The notes beneath the pieces are model-generated. The model worked only from the letters and a program-made list of their open reading frames with translations, made no database searches and was not told where the DNA came from. From Christensenella sp. UBA1224 (GTDB taxonomy: Bacteria > Bacillota > Clostridia > Christensenellales > Aristaeellaceae): a stretch of DNA of 8,986 bases. This document shows, piece after piece, positions 1 through 6,794 of this stretch. The DNA lies in NCBI GenBank assembly GCA_002309235.1, contig DBXA01000142.1:1-8986 (forward strand). Reading direction: 5' to 3'. Numbering within the stretch: position 1 is the first letter of the stretch; each line of letters opens with the position of its first letter. The translations under genes were made by a program, and so were the position numbers.

Positions 1-85
1 GGGCACGCCCGCCTGCGCGGCCTTCGTCTCCTGCCGGTACAGGCGCTGAAAGCACGCAGGCGTATCCTGCTTTCTGCTCCGGCAT
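1..85 (-). CDS. Possible start of a further gene running off the left edge
   Basis: An ATG at 85 on the minus strand opens a frame to the window edge (28 codons, beginning MPEQKAGYACVLSAPVPAG). It lies 22 bases after the glycosidase stop and on the same strand as all other genes, with codon third positions leaning GC. There is no good Shine-Dalgarno before it (GGAAAAACGCCGG), and another minus frame is also open here. It is a weak candidate only. Confidence 0.22.
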   Translation of the reverse strand, partial: MPEQKAGYACVLSAPVPAGDEGRAGGRA

Positions 86-107
86 CCGGCGTTTTTCCGG
101 GATGGTT

Positions 108-2480
108 TTATTCCAGCACGAGCTCCGCAAAGCAGGGGAGGATATCCCCCTCTGCGACGTATACATCGGCAATAAAGCCGTCAAAGCCGTTGCGCATGCG
201 CAGCACATGCACCTTGATATCCCTGCCCTCGTATTCCGGAAGTATGGGGAAATAGAAGGTGTTGTTGGACTGCGTCCTGGCGATGAAATGCTCGAACTGG
301 TTGGCAGGGAAGGAAGGGGCTTTGTCCGGCGCGCCGACAAGCGTCCCATCCGGGAGCTCCAGCAGGGCGTATACGGCATCCGTGCCGTGTCTTCCGTTGA
401 GGGCGACGCAGATGCGGGAGCCGGCGGGATAGCTGTCCAGGTGCACTGTGCCTGTCATGAAGGAATGGCAGGGCAGCATGCGGTACGGCGCGAACAGGTT
501 GCTGGCGCGCCAGCCCTCCCGAGGGAGCGTTTCCCCGTTCTTTATGAGCCGCGCGTCGCATACGCGGACCGGCGTGCCTTCCAGCCGCAGATAACGTACC
601 GGCCCTTCGAGCGCGAATTCCGCCGTGACGCGATCCACATTGATATCGGTGATCTCCGGCACGGTCTTGGGCACGAAGCGGCACTTTTCACGGCCGCCTG
701 CCGTGATATTCATGCAATCGAGCTTCCGGAGGCTTCCGGGCTCTTCCCCGCCATAGGCTGCGAGGGCATCCAGTGTTTCACCATCCTCCGCCAGGAATGT
801 GACGCGCAGCATGTCCGCAGTGATCTTCTTACCGGTATCGATGCGCAGAGCGCCGCCGGATATGCGCTGGTCTCCCTCCACGGTGGAAGCCATGAAGAAG
901 GTATCCTCCCTCCCGTCAAAGAGGTATTTATCCCATATGCCGCGGTATACGAAGGTATCCTGCCCGAAGAAAGCGTCCCTTGCGGCTTTGATCTGGGGTA
1001 CGTCGGTATCCCCGGAGCGCTCGAGGGAACGCACCTCCAGGGCATTGTTGTCCGCCGCGAAGGCGCATATCTCGTACATCCTTTCGGCGTCAGAGGGGAC
1101 AGGCGCTTTCGCGAGAGCGCCTATCTTCACCCCGCCGCGGGAGACGGGATTGCCCGGGAAGGTGAAGGTGCATTTGCCGCCTGAGAGAAGAGCGGAAGCG
1201 TCTTTGCCGTTCAAAAGCGCCTTCGTGTACCTTTCGCGGTCGGAGCCCGTCAGGCGGAAGGTGATCTCCTCGCCCGGCAGGCCGTATATCCTGCCGCGGA
1301 AGGCTTTTGAGGCAGGCCCCGTCATAGGCCGGAGCCTCGCGCCTTTTACGCCGATATCCGGGAGCGGCTCCCGGCTGAGCACGATCAGGCATGTGCGCCA
1401 GGGCTCGACCTCGAAGGAGATCTCTTTCCCTTCGATACAGCCCATATCCGTCTCATAGGGGTGGAGCATGCGCGCGTACGCTCTGTTCATCCTGCCGCAG
1501 GAGGCCTCACTTACGGAGAAGGAGAAGGCCTTCTTTTCCCATTCCAGGTTCCGCACGGTGATAAAGCGTATCGTGTCGTCTCCCCGGGATACGGCATTGG
1601 GGCCGAATGTTTCCTCCGGCAGCTTGTCCGCGTGTACCATCGCCTCGCGGAAGCGGCGCTTTAATACCATGAGCCTGCCCATGGTGCGCAGCTCGTCCTC
1701 CCGCAGGAGCCATGGGTTCCCGTAGATCTCGGGGGAGAGGATGAGGGAACGGCAGAAGACCTGTATCACCATTTCATCCGCCCAGAAATCCAGGCAGGAG
1801 GAAAGGCATACGCCGTGGTCCTCCATGAGCCTTTCCAGGTTATCCGGGTTGCCCCGCATGAGCGTGCCGCCGCGGTGATGCGGCGCGGGCACTTTGTTGG
1901 AGTAAAGGACGTCGATATAGCATTCGGCGGATTCCCAGAGCTTTGTGGTGCAGTACTGCTGGGCGCCGCCTAAGTCGTTCCGGTGGTTGAGTATCACGAG
2001 CTCCGGCACGTATTTGCGGCATTCCTCGATCATCTTCGTGAAGTACTGCCTGTATTCCTTCCTGAGTACCCCGCAGACCGTATCGAATTTGAACAGGCCG
2101 AAGCCGTGGTCGCGGCACAGGGATACGATCATCTCCCGGCGCTTTTCACGAGTCTCCTTTGTATCGCCGAAGCCGTCTGCACCGCCCCACACACCCAGGC
2201 GCATGCCCAGCTCCCTTGCCTTTTCCGCCGCCGGCCCGAAGCCGTTCGGAAAATGGGCGTGAAAGCGTGCGCTGTCGGTGGAGCCATAGGTGCCTGCCGC
2301 GCCGTCTATATTGCCGGCGTCAAAGGCATAGATGTCAAACTGAGCGCCCGTCTCGTCCCGCAGCCACTTGAAAAAGTCCAGGTTGACGAGCGTCTGCGCT
2401 TCGGTGGAGCCTTCGTTCGTATTGTTGATCCAGGTGAAAAACTCCGCAATGGAGGGGGAATTTTCCGTGTAGTATGCCAT
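108..2480 (-). CDS. Alpha-galactosidase-like glycoside hydrolase (GH36/GH27-type, clan GH-D)
   Basis: Predicted cytoplasmic glycosidase of 790 residues, with no signal peptide or membrane segment at the N terminus. The first ~310 residues read as a (beta/alpha)8 catalytic barrel. They include AFDAGNIDG (~52-60), GMRLGVWGGADGFG (~92-105), LFKFD (~129-133), LNHRNDLGG (~164-172), LWESAE (~181-186), HHRGG (~201-205), EDHGVCLSSCLDFW (~220-233) and SPEIYGNPWLL (~249-259). In GH27/GH36 enzymes the nucleophile is the Asp of a K-x-D motif at the end of strand 4, so Asp133 is the likely nucleophile. The acid/base is uncertain (Glu183, Glu186 or Asp190 are candidates). The segment at ~293-315 (GPNAVSRGDD, FITVRNLEW) starts a beta-rich C-terminal half, in which ~620-665 resembles a carbohydrate-binding-type beta domain. 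The start is fixed by AGGAGGT 8-9 bases upstream and by a strong promoter. Substrate is unknown; alpha-galactosides are the default guess. Class confident, specificity not. Confidence 0.82.
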   Translation of the reverse strand: MAYYTENSPSIAEFFTWINNTNEGSTEAQTLVNLDFFKWLRDETGAQFDIYAFDAGNIDGAAGTYGSTDSARFHAHFPNGFGPAAEKARELGMRLGVWGGADGFGDTKETREKRREMIVSLCRDHGFGLFKFDTVCGVLRKEYRQYFTKMIEECRKYVPELVILNHRNDLGGAQQYCTTKLWESAECYIDVLYSNKVPAPHHRGGTLMRGNPDNLERLMEDHGVCLSSCLDFWADEMVIQVFCRSLILSPEIYGNPWLLREDELRTMGRLMVLKRRFREAMVHADKLPEETFGPNAVSRGDDTIRFITVRNLEWEKKAFSFSVSEASCGRMNRAYARMLHPYETDMGCIEGKEISFEVEPWRTCLIVLSREPLPDIGVKGARLRPMTGPASKAFRGRIYGLPGEEITFRLTGSDRERYTKALLNGKDASALLSGGKCTFTFPGNPVSRGGVKIGALAKAPVPSDAERMYEICAFAADNNALEVRSLERSGDTDVPQIKAARDAFFGQDTFVYRGIWDKYLFDGREDTFFMASTVEGDQRISGGALRIDTGKKITADMLRVTFLAEDGETLDALAAYGGEEPGSLRKLDCMNITAGGREKCRFVPKTVPEITDINVDRVTAEFALEGPVRYLRLEGTPVRVCDARLIKNGETLPREGWRASNLFAPYRMLPCHSFMTGTVHLDSYPAGSRICVALNGRHGTDAVYALLELPDGTLVGAPDKAPSFPANQFEHFIARTQSNNTFYFPILPEYEGRDIKVHVLRMRNGFDGFIADVYVAEGDILPCFAELVLE

Positions 2481-2498
2481 CCTGATGTACCTCCTATG
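2481..2498 (-). promoter_or_regulatory. Ribosome binding site of the glycosidase gene
   Basis: The minus strand carries TAGGAGGTACATCAGG directly before the ATG. This is a full AGGAGG Shine-Dalgarno core at normal spacing, and it supports 2480 as the start. Confidence 0.8.
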
Positions 2499-2518
2499 CT
2501 GATCCGGGTATCGGTTTG

Positions 2519-2547
2519 AGTATATCCAAGAGGCGGGATAAAGTCAA
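2519..2547 (-). promoter_or_regulatory. Sigma-A-type promoter of the glycosidase gene
   Basis: On the minus strand a -35 TTGACT (2547-2542) is separated by exactly 17 bases from a -10 TATACT (2524-2519). Five of six bases match consensus in each box. Transcription would begin near 2512, giving a leader of about 30 bases before the ATG at 2480. It lies just after the terminator of the upstream operon, so the glycosidase is probably transcribed independently. No obvious operator palindrome is seen in the short leader. Confidence 0.8.
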
Positions 2548-2552
2548 TGGGC

Positions 2553-2588
2553 AAAGGAAAAGGCACCTGCCCATAGGGAAAGGTGCCT
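2553..2588 (-). terminator. Rho-independent terminator closing the five-gene operon
   Basis: On the minus strand AGGCACCT (2588-2581) pairs perfectly with AGGTGCCT (2568-2561). The intervening 12 bases can add a small CCC/GGG pairing. The stem is followed by TTTCCTTT, an imperfect U tract. It lies 16 bases after the stop codon of the small Gly-rich gene and before the glycosidase promoter, so it separates the two units. Confidence 0.8.
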
Positions 2589-2603
2589 GTCAAAAGACTG
2601 TTT

Positions 2604-2978
2604 TCAGCGGCCCATCCTGCCGCCTGCGCCGCGGGAAAAACCACCGCCGCCTGCGCGCGGGCCTCCGCCAAAGCCGCGGAAGCTGCCGGGACCGCCAAAT
2701 GAACCGAAGCCGCCCATGCGGGAGCTTGTACCGCCTGCGCCTCGGGTGAATCCGCCGCCGCCCGCGCGGGGGCCGGCGTTGAAGCCGCCGAAACCGCCCA
2801 TATGGGGACCGGGGCCGAAATGACCGAAGCTGCCGTGCGGACCTCTGTGATACGGGCCATGATACGGGGGACGGAAAAAGGGCATGTTGAAGATCCCGCC
2901 GAACCCCCTGCGCGGCCTGAAGATACCGGTCACACGAGAGATCACATACAGAATGAGCAGGATATGGAGAAGACTCAT
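2604..2978 (-). CDS. Small Gly-rich single-helix membrane protein, resembles the tail half of the TPM-domain neighbour
   Basis: Protein of 124 residues that I cannot assign to a named family. Residues ~2-14 are a hydrophobic helix with very few residues before it. VTGIFRPRR follows (16-24), then a Phe/Pro/His-rich stretch containing FFRPPYHGPYHRG (34-46) with five histidines between 40 and 59. The rest is glycine-rich with two copies of GGGG-F-[ST]-RGAGG (73-83 and 110-120), ending RMGR. The upstream neighbour has the same order: helix, VTG..RP, FFRP, glycine-rich tail ending RGAGGRLGR. This supports shared ancestry despite low complexity. The ATG is preceded by AAAGGA at normal spacing. It is the last gene before the operon terminator. 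Charge distribution (Arg directly after the helix) suggests a cytoplasmic tail. Function unknown. The gene is convincing from its RBS, its position and its resemblance to the neighbour. Confidence 0.75.
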   Translation of the reverse strand: MSLLHILLILYVISRVTGIFRPRRGFGGIFNMPFFRPPYHGPYHRGPHGSFGHFGPGPHMGGFGGFNAGPRAGGGGFTRGAGGTSSRMGGFGSFGGPGSFRGFGGGPRAGGGGFSRGAGGRMGR

Positions 2979-3047
2979 TTTTTCGTCCTTTCTGCCCGAT
3001 GTACGGGCGTATCATGTGCTGATGGCGAATTGCCTGTCAGATCCCGT

Positions 3048-4367
3048 TCAGCGGCCGAGCCTGCCGCCGGCTCCTCTGGAACCGCCGCCTCCGCCGCCGC
3101 GTGAACTGCCGCCGCTCCGTGAACCGCCGGAAAAACTGCTGCGGGAACTGCTTGAGCGAGAGCTTGAGAAGCCTCCTGAGCGCGAACCGGAGAAAGAACT
3201 GCTCCTGGAACCGGAAGAGGAGCTTGACCATGAACCGGATGAGGAACTGCTGCGGGAGCTGAAAGACGAACCTGAGAAGGAACCGCCTGCGCCGCGTGTA
3301 GAACCTCCGCCCCCTCCTCTGGAGGAGGAACCCGAACTATCCCTGAAGATGGGAGCAGTGTTTTTCTCGCTGCGTGAAGAACGGTCGCTGTCTCTGAAGA
3401 CAGGAGAGGAGCTTCTTGTGCTGCGGGAAGGACTCTCGCTGTCTCTGAAGATGCTGCCTGAGCTGCCGGAAAAAACTCTGCCAAAGCCGGACTGGTTCCG
3501 GTATGTATTAGCGGCGCGTGACGAACCGTTGAAGGTACCGCCTGCCGGCCTTGATGGGCCTGGTGCCGGTCTGGGACCGGGCTGCGGGCGATATCTGCGG
3601 TAGTAAGGCCGCCAGGGGCGGAAGAACCAGTACCTGTAGCCGACGGGTCTTGTTACGAAGCCGGTTACGGCAAGGAAGCCGCGGATCACGATATAGATGA
3701 GGTACAATACTCCGAGTAAAAGTATGAATCCGAGTATCAGACTGAAGGTACCGTCTTTCTCGCCGCTTGCCGTACCGCCCTGCGTCTTTCCGTTCTGAGG
3801 ACCACCCTGGGTATTGCCTTGGTTGTCAGGCTCCCCGTACAGATCCAGAGCGGTATATTCCGCATAGGGGTAAACGACGCCGTAAAGATCGGCTACACGT
3901 TCGTAAAGGATCTTGAAAAGCTCCTTTGCGCCGGTATCGTAATCTTTTTTTGTAAAATACGGCCCGAGATAGTCGTTTACGAGCACGCCGATCTCACCGG
4001 TGGATATTTTGGATTCCAGCCCTGTTCCCAGTATATAGGCGCAGTCATCATCGTTGACAGACATCAGTATGAGGAGGCCGTTCTGCTTTTCGGCGGAACC
4101 GATGCCCCAGCTGTTGAACAGGGTATACGCGTAATCTTCGATCTGCGCGGAGCCGGTATCCTTCAGCGTCACGAACACGATCTGGGCACCGCAGCCATCG
4201 AACAGAGCATCGTTATTGAGTACGATGGTCGCTGTCGTATCATCGCTGAGCACGCTCGCGCCATCATATACGTAGAAAAGATCGTTGGGCTGTACTGTGG
4301 TCAGGGCGGAGGCCGGCGCGATGATGAGCATCATCAGCGCCAGCACCCATGCAAAAGTCCTTTTCAT
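3048..4367 (-). CDS. TPM-domain membrane protein (YgcG-like) with a long Ser/Gly/Arg-rich tail
   Basis: Protein of 439 residues. Residues 1-21 form a signal peptide (KR, hydrophobic core, APASA before Leu22). Residues ~30-165 match the TPM domain: FYVYDGASVLSD, AQIVFVTLKD, YTLFNSWGIGSAEKQNGLLIL, DDDCAYILGTGLE and DYLGPYF. A Gly/Gln/Asn linker (~178-206) leads to a membrane helix at ~207-233, then VTGFVTRP and an aromatic/Arg segment around FFRPWRPYYRRYRP (248-261). The remaining ~175 residues are Ser/Gly/Arg-rich, with three FRDS units spaced 17 residues apart and a RGAGGRLGR end. TPM proteins are commonly found with LemA proteins, as here. The biochemical role is poorly defined; plant homologues act in photosystem II repair and phosphatase activity has been reported. 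The predicted topology puts TPM outside and the Arg-rich tail inside. It starts 24 bases after lemA, with AGGGAG upstream of the ATG. Confidence 0.88.
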   Translation of the reverse strand: MKRTFAWVLALMMLIIAPASALTTVQPNDLFYVYDGASVLSDDTTATIVLNNDALFDGCGAQIVFVTLKDTGSAQIEDYAYTLFNSWGIGSAEKQNGLLILMSVNDDDCAYILGTGLESKISTGEIGVLVNDYLGPYFTKKDYDTGAKELFKILYERVADLYGVVYPYAEYTALDLYGEPDNQGNTQGGPQNGKTQGGTASGEKDGTFSLILGFILLLGVLYLIYIVIRGFLAVTGFVTRPVGYRYWFFRPWRPYYRRYRPQPGPRPAPGPSRPAGGTFNGSSRAANTYRNQSGFGRVFSGSSGSIFRDSESPSRSTRSSSPVFRDSDRSSRSEKNTAPIFRDSSGSSSRGGGGGSTRGAGGSFSGSSFSSRSSSSSGSWSSSSSGSRSSSFSGSRSGGFSSSRSSSSRSSFSGGSRSGGSSRGGGGGGSRGAGGRLGR

Positions 4368-4391
4368 CGTTTGTCTCCCTTCCGCCTGCTC

Positions 4392-4952
4392 TTACCTGAA
4401 AAGGGGCAGGGCGTTTACACGTGTCAGCTTGGCCACGATGGAGGCCGGGAACCTGCCGAGTATCGCGTTGAAGGTATCCGCCTCATTGTTATAGCTGTCG
4501 CGGGACATGGTGAGCGCGCGGGAAGTGAATTCCTTATACTCTGAAAGGGCGTATTTTGCGTCCTTTTCGCTGAGGGAAGCGTTCTCCAGAATCGTATACA
4601 GGCTCTCAACGGCACGTGTCAGGTCTGTATTGGCCTGGGAAAAGCCGCTCATACTGCTTTCGCCTGCGTCAAGTACAGAGGCAGCTTTATTGATCTCAGA
4701 GATAACCTCTTCTCCGACCTTATAGCTGCTCGCAAGGCTTGCCAGGTTATAGGCGCATTCCACGCGCTTGCCCAGATCTGTACGTACACCGATGCCGCTT
4801 CCGTCAACACCGGCGCGGTATACGCGCAGCGCCTTTTCGCGGGCGCCGCGCAGCCCTCCGCCGCCGGAAAGAATGACAGCCAGTATGATGACAACGGCGA
4901 ACACGATCCACGCCAGCTGCCTGTTTTCGCGGAAATTCGTATTCTTCTCCAT
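4392..4952 (-). CDS. lemA: LemA family membrane protein
   Basis: Protein of 186 residues, typical LemA length. Residues ~13-29 form one membrane helix (WIVFAVVIILAVILSGG). The helical body follows, and the diagnostic C-terminal segment reads YNNEADTFNAILGRFPASIVA (154-174), close to the family pattern of YN..V..FN..I..FP..IVA. LemA proteins are widespread single-helix membrane proteins of unclear function, often encoded next to TPM-domain proteins, which is the case here. The ATG lies 1 base after the TelA stop, with AGAGG in the end of the TelA gene, so the two genes are translationally coupled. The central region is less conserved than usual (Ala/Ser-rich, ~85-105), so this is a divergent member. 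Confidence 0.87.
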   Translation of the reverse strand: MEKNTNFRENRQLAWIVFAVVIILAVILSGGGGLRGAREKALRVYRAGVDGSGIGVRTDLGKRVECAYNLASLASSYKVGEEVISEINKAASVLDAGESSMSGFSQANTDLTRAVESLYTILENASLSEKDAKYALSEYKEFTSRALTMSRDSYNNEADTFNAILGRFPASIVAKLTRVNALPLFR

Positions 4953-4953
4953 T

Positions 4954-6084
4954 TTAACCTCTGATCTCGAGCAGCTTCGCCTTCAGCTGGCTTTCGATAT
5001 TGGCGAGCTCCGCTTCCGCGGCGCGCCTCTTCTCGCGGCCTTCCTGCTGAATGGTGAGCATCTCGTCCATGGTGGTGATGAGCGTCTGGTTGGTAGTGGT
5101 AAGGGTCTCGATATCGATGATGCCGCGCTCCGCTTCCTTGGCGGTCTCGACCACTGCGGTGTGCAGCATATCGGCGTTCTTCTTGAGCAGGTCGTTGGTC
5201 AGATCGGTCACGCTGCGCTGCGCCTTCATCGCCTCGTTGCTGTGGCCTAAGCCGAGCGCGAGCACCATCTGGCTCTTCCACAGCGGGATGGTGTTCACCA
5301 GGGAGGACTGGATCTTTTCGGCCATGATCTGGTCGCTGGACTGGATCAGGCGGATCTGGGGCGCCATCTGGATGGATATATTGCGGGTGAGCTCCAGGTC
5401 GTAGATCTTCTTCTCGAAGCGGTCGATCTTATCGGAGAGATCCTTGGCGGCCTGCGCGTCCTCCGGCAGACCGGATTTCAGGGCCTTTTCCCTTGCCTCG
5501 GCCAGCTCGGTACTGCGCACCTCTTCGATGCGGAGCTTACCGGCCTCGATGTACATGGACAGCTCCTTGAAATACTTCAGGTTCTCGTCATAGAGCATGT
5601 CGAGGGTGGAGATATCCTTGAGCAGCGTCACCTGATGCTCTTCGAGGATGGTGATGATCTTTTCGACGTTGTTCTCGGTCTTGTCGTATTTCGCCTGCAG
5701 GGAAGCCAGCTTATCGGTGCCCTTCTTGAACAGCCCAAAAAGGCCCTTCTTTTCTTCCTCGTCCACGCTGAAGTTCTTGAGCTCGGTCACGAGGCCGGCG
5801 ATCATGCCGCTTACCTCGCCCAGGTCCTTGTTCTTCACGTTGGCCAGAGCCGTATCGGAGAAATTGGCGATGTTCTGCTGCGCCTGAGAGCCGTAGGAGA
5901 ATACGAGCGTCGTATCCTTGACATCGATCTTCTTGGAGAACTCTGTGATCATCTCGCTCTCCTCAGGGGAGAACTTGTTTTCCAGGACAGCCGCTTCGGC
6001 TTCGGTCTTGGCGGTGGGGGCGAGGACTTCCTCGGTAACGGGGTTCAGTTCGGGTGTGAGTGTCAGCTTGATATCAGAGCTCAT
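4954..6084 (-). CDS. telA: TelA family protein (toxic-anion resistance / tellurite-resistance type)
   Basis: Soluble, largely helical cytoplasmic protein of 376 residues, normal for the TelA family. Signatures include GLFGLFKKGTDKL (114-126), LEEHQVTLLKDISTLDMLYDEN (~147-168), MAPQIRLIQSSDQIMAEKIQSSLVNTIPLWKSQ (~240-272), the TNQTLITTMDEMLTIQQEGREKR stretch (331-353) and LKAKLLEIRG at the end. Coiled-coil potential is high in ~125-235 and ~345-372. Family members have been linked to tellurite and cell-envelope antimicrobial tolerance, but the mechanism is unknown, so the name should not be read as proven tellurite resistance. It overlaps the upstream XpaC gene by 4 bases (ATGA). Its Shine-Dalgarno AAGGAGGAT lies inside the XpaC coding end, implying coupled translation and probably a joint complex at the membrane. 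Confidence 0.93.
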   Translation of the reverse strand: MSSDIKLTLTPELNPVTEEVLAPTAKTEAEAAVLENKFSPEESEMITEFSKKIDVKDTTLVFSYGSQAQQNIANFSDTALANVKNKDLGEVSGMIAGLVTELKNFSVDEEEKKGLFGLFKKGTDKLASLQAKYDKTENNVEKIITILEEHQVTLLKDISTLDMLYDENLKYFKELSMYIEAGKLRIEEVRSTELAEAREKALKSGLPEDAQAAKDLSDKIDRFEKKIYDLELTRNISIQMAPQIRLIQSSDQIMAEKIQSSLVNTIPLWKSQMVLALGLGHSNEAMKAQRSVTDLTNDLLKKNADMLHTAVVETAKEAERGIIDIETLTTTNQTLITTMDEMLTIQQEGREKRRAAEAELANIESQLKAKLLEIRG

Positions 6085-6740
6085 TGTTGGTTATCCTCCT
6101 TCATTATTTTGCGGATGCCGTCGTCTGTCAGACCGTCGGCACTGATCATGGATTCCATTACGTCTATGTCGCTCGAGACGTCCATCGCCTCGAGGCGGTA
6201 CAGGTTGTCCAGCTGCTTTTCAAAAGCGTCTGCGATCATGCCCATGCTGCTGCGGACATCGGTGAGTGCCTTTTCCACATGCTCTCCGCCGGAAACGGAT
6301 GAGAGCGTCCTGTAATGCGTCATCAGCTTGGTAGTGGTGGGCAGGTAGTAATTCATGAACTTGCGCACCTGTGAAGCTTTTTCCGGCTTTTGCGCCACGG
6401 CCTCGAATATCTTCATGCCGCCGGCGTACATACGGTCGATCGCACTGTCGATCGTCTCATCCCCGGTCTTCAGGCCGATCAGATCCTTGAGCTGTGCCTG
6501 GCCTTCTTCGATCTGCCTGTCGACCTCGGCGCTGCCGGTATTGACGACGATCTTTTCCTCAACTTCGATATCCCGTCCCTTGAATAGGAACTTCTCGGAA
6601 AGTATGTAAGCGGCTATGCACAGTACGATCGCCAGTATGAAGGCCCCTATCGTGTACAGCGGCAGCAGCAGCGCACCGAGAACAAAACCCGCTGCCGCGC
6701 AGTAGATCGGCAGTGCCGAACGTATATGCTTCTTTACCAT
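6081..6740 (-). CDS. xpaC: XpaC-like membrane protein (5-bromo-4-chloroindolyl phosphate hydrolysis family)
   Basis: Protein of 219 residues with two closely spaced N-terminal membrane helices (~9-28 and ~31-49) and a helical cytoplasmic domain. The XpaC signature is in residues ~100-150: IDRMYAGGMKIFEAV, a KASQVRKFMNYYLPTTTKLM segment, and YRTLSSVS. The family name comes from an old Bacillus phenotype on a chromogenic phosphate substrate; no phosphatase motif is visible and the true role is unknown. XpaC genes are typically followed directly by a TelA family gene, exactly as here, so the pair confirms both calls. The ATG is preceded by AAAGGAGGT and this is the first gene of a five-gene unit with a TATAAT box upstream. 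Confidence 0.9.
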   Translation of the reverse strand: MVKKHIRSALPIYCAAAGFVLGALLLPLYTIGAFILAIVLCIAAYILSEKFLFKGRDIEVEEKIVVNTGSAEVDRQIEEGQAQLKDLIGLKTGDETIDSAIDRMYAGGMKIFEAVAQKPEKASQVRKFMNYYLPTTTKLMTHYRTLSSVSGGEHVEKALTDVRSSMGMIADAFEKQLDNLYRLEAMDVSSDIDVMESMISADGLTDDGIRKIMKEDNQQ

Positions 6741-6751
6741 CCTTTATCAGA

Positions 6752-6767
6752 CCTCCTTTCCTGGAGG
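6752..6767 (-). promoter_or_regulatory. Ribosome binding site of the xpaC operon within a small hairpin
   Basis: On the minus strand the Shine-Dalgarno GGAGG (6756-6752) can pair with CCTCC (6767-6763) across the 6-base loop AGGAAA. The 5-bp GC-rich stem could lower initiation of the first operon gene unless it is opened. The binding site is a near-perfect AGGAGGT; the regulatory reading is inference. Confidence 0.5.
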
Positions 6768-6794
6768 GCAGCCCTGTTTTTTTTCAACACCGGG

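Noticed and set aside
48..74. Inverted repeat GAAAGCA/TGCTTTC after the glycosidase gene, a possible terminator
   Set aside because: The stem is short and AT-containing with a 13-base loop, and it is not followed by a T run on the minus strand. It is not convincing as a terminator.
102..1184. Plus-strand 360-residue open frame
   Set aside because: It lies fully antisense to the conserved glycosidase gene, shows no recognisable domain, and has no convincing ribosome binding site. GC-rich sequence commonly gives long antisense frames.
2994..3008. Hairpin GCCCG/CGGGC in the gap before the small Gly-rich gene
   Set aside because: A 5-bp stem with a 5-base loop just before the ribosome binding site, without a T tract. 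It is too short to call a terminator or riboswitch, though it could affect mRNA stability.
2604..3500. CRISPR-like or tandem DNA repeats in the GC-rich repetitive stretch
   Set aside because: The repetition follows codons for Gly, Ser and Arg within two open reading frames, and has no uniform repeat and spacer lengths. It is protein low complexity, not a CRISPR array.
2884..3603. Plus-strand 239-residue frame rich in Glu, Leu and Pro, with a coiled-coil-like look
   Set aside because: It is the exact antisense of the Ser/Gly/Arg tail of the TPM protein. Codons for Ser, Gly and Arg read backwards give Glu, Leu and Pro, which explains its open length and repetitive look. The minus-strand gene has a signal peptide, domain and ribosome binding site.
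3819..4544. Plus-strand 241-residue open frame across the TPM and LemA genes
   Set aside because: It is antisense to two well-supported genes and spans their junction, with no family resemblance.
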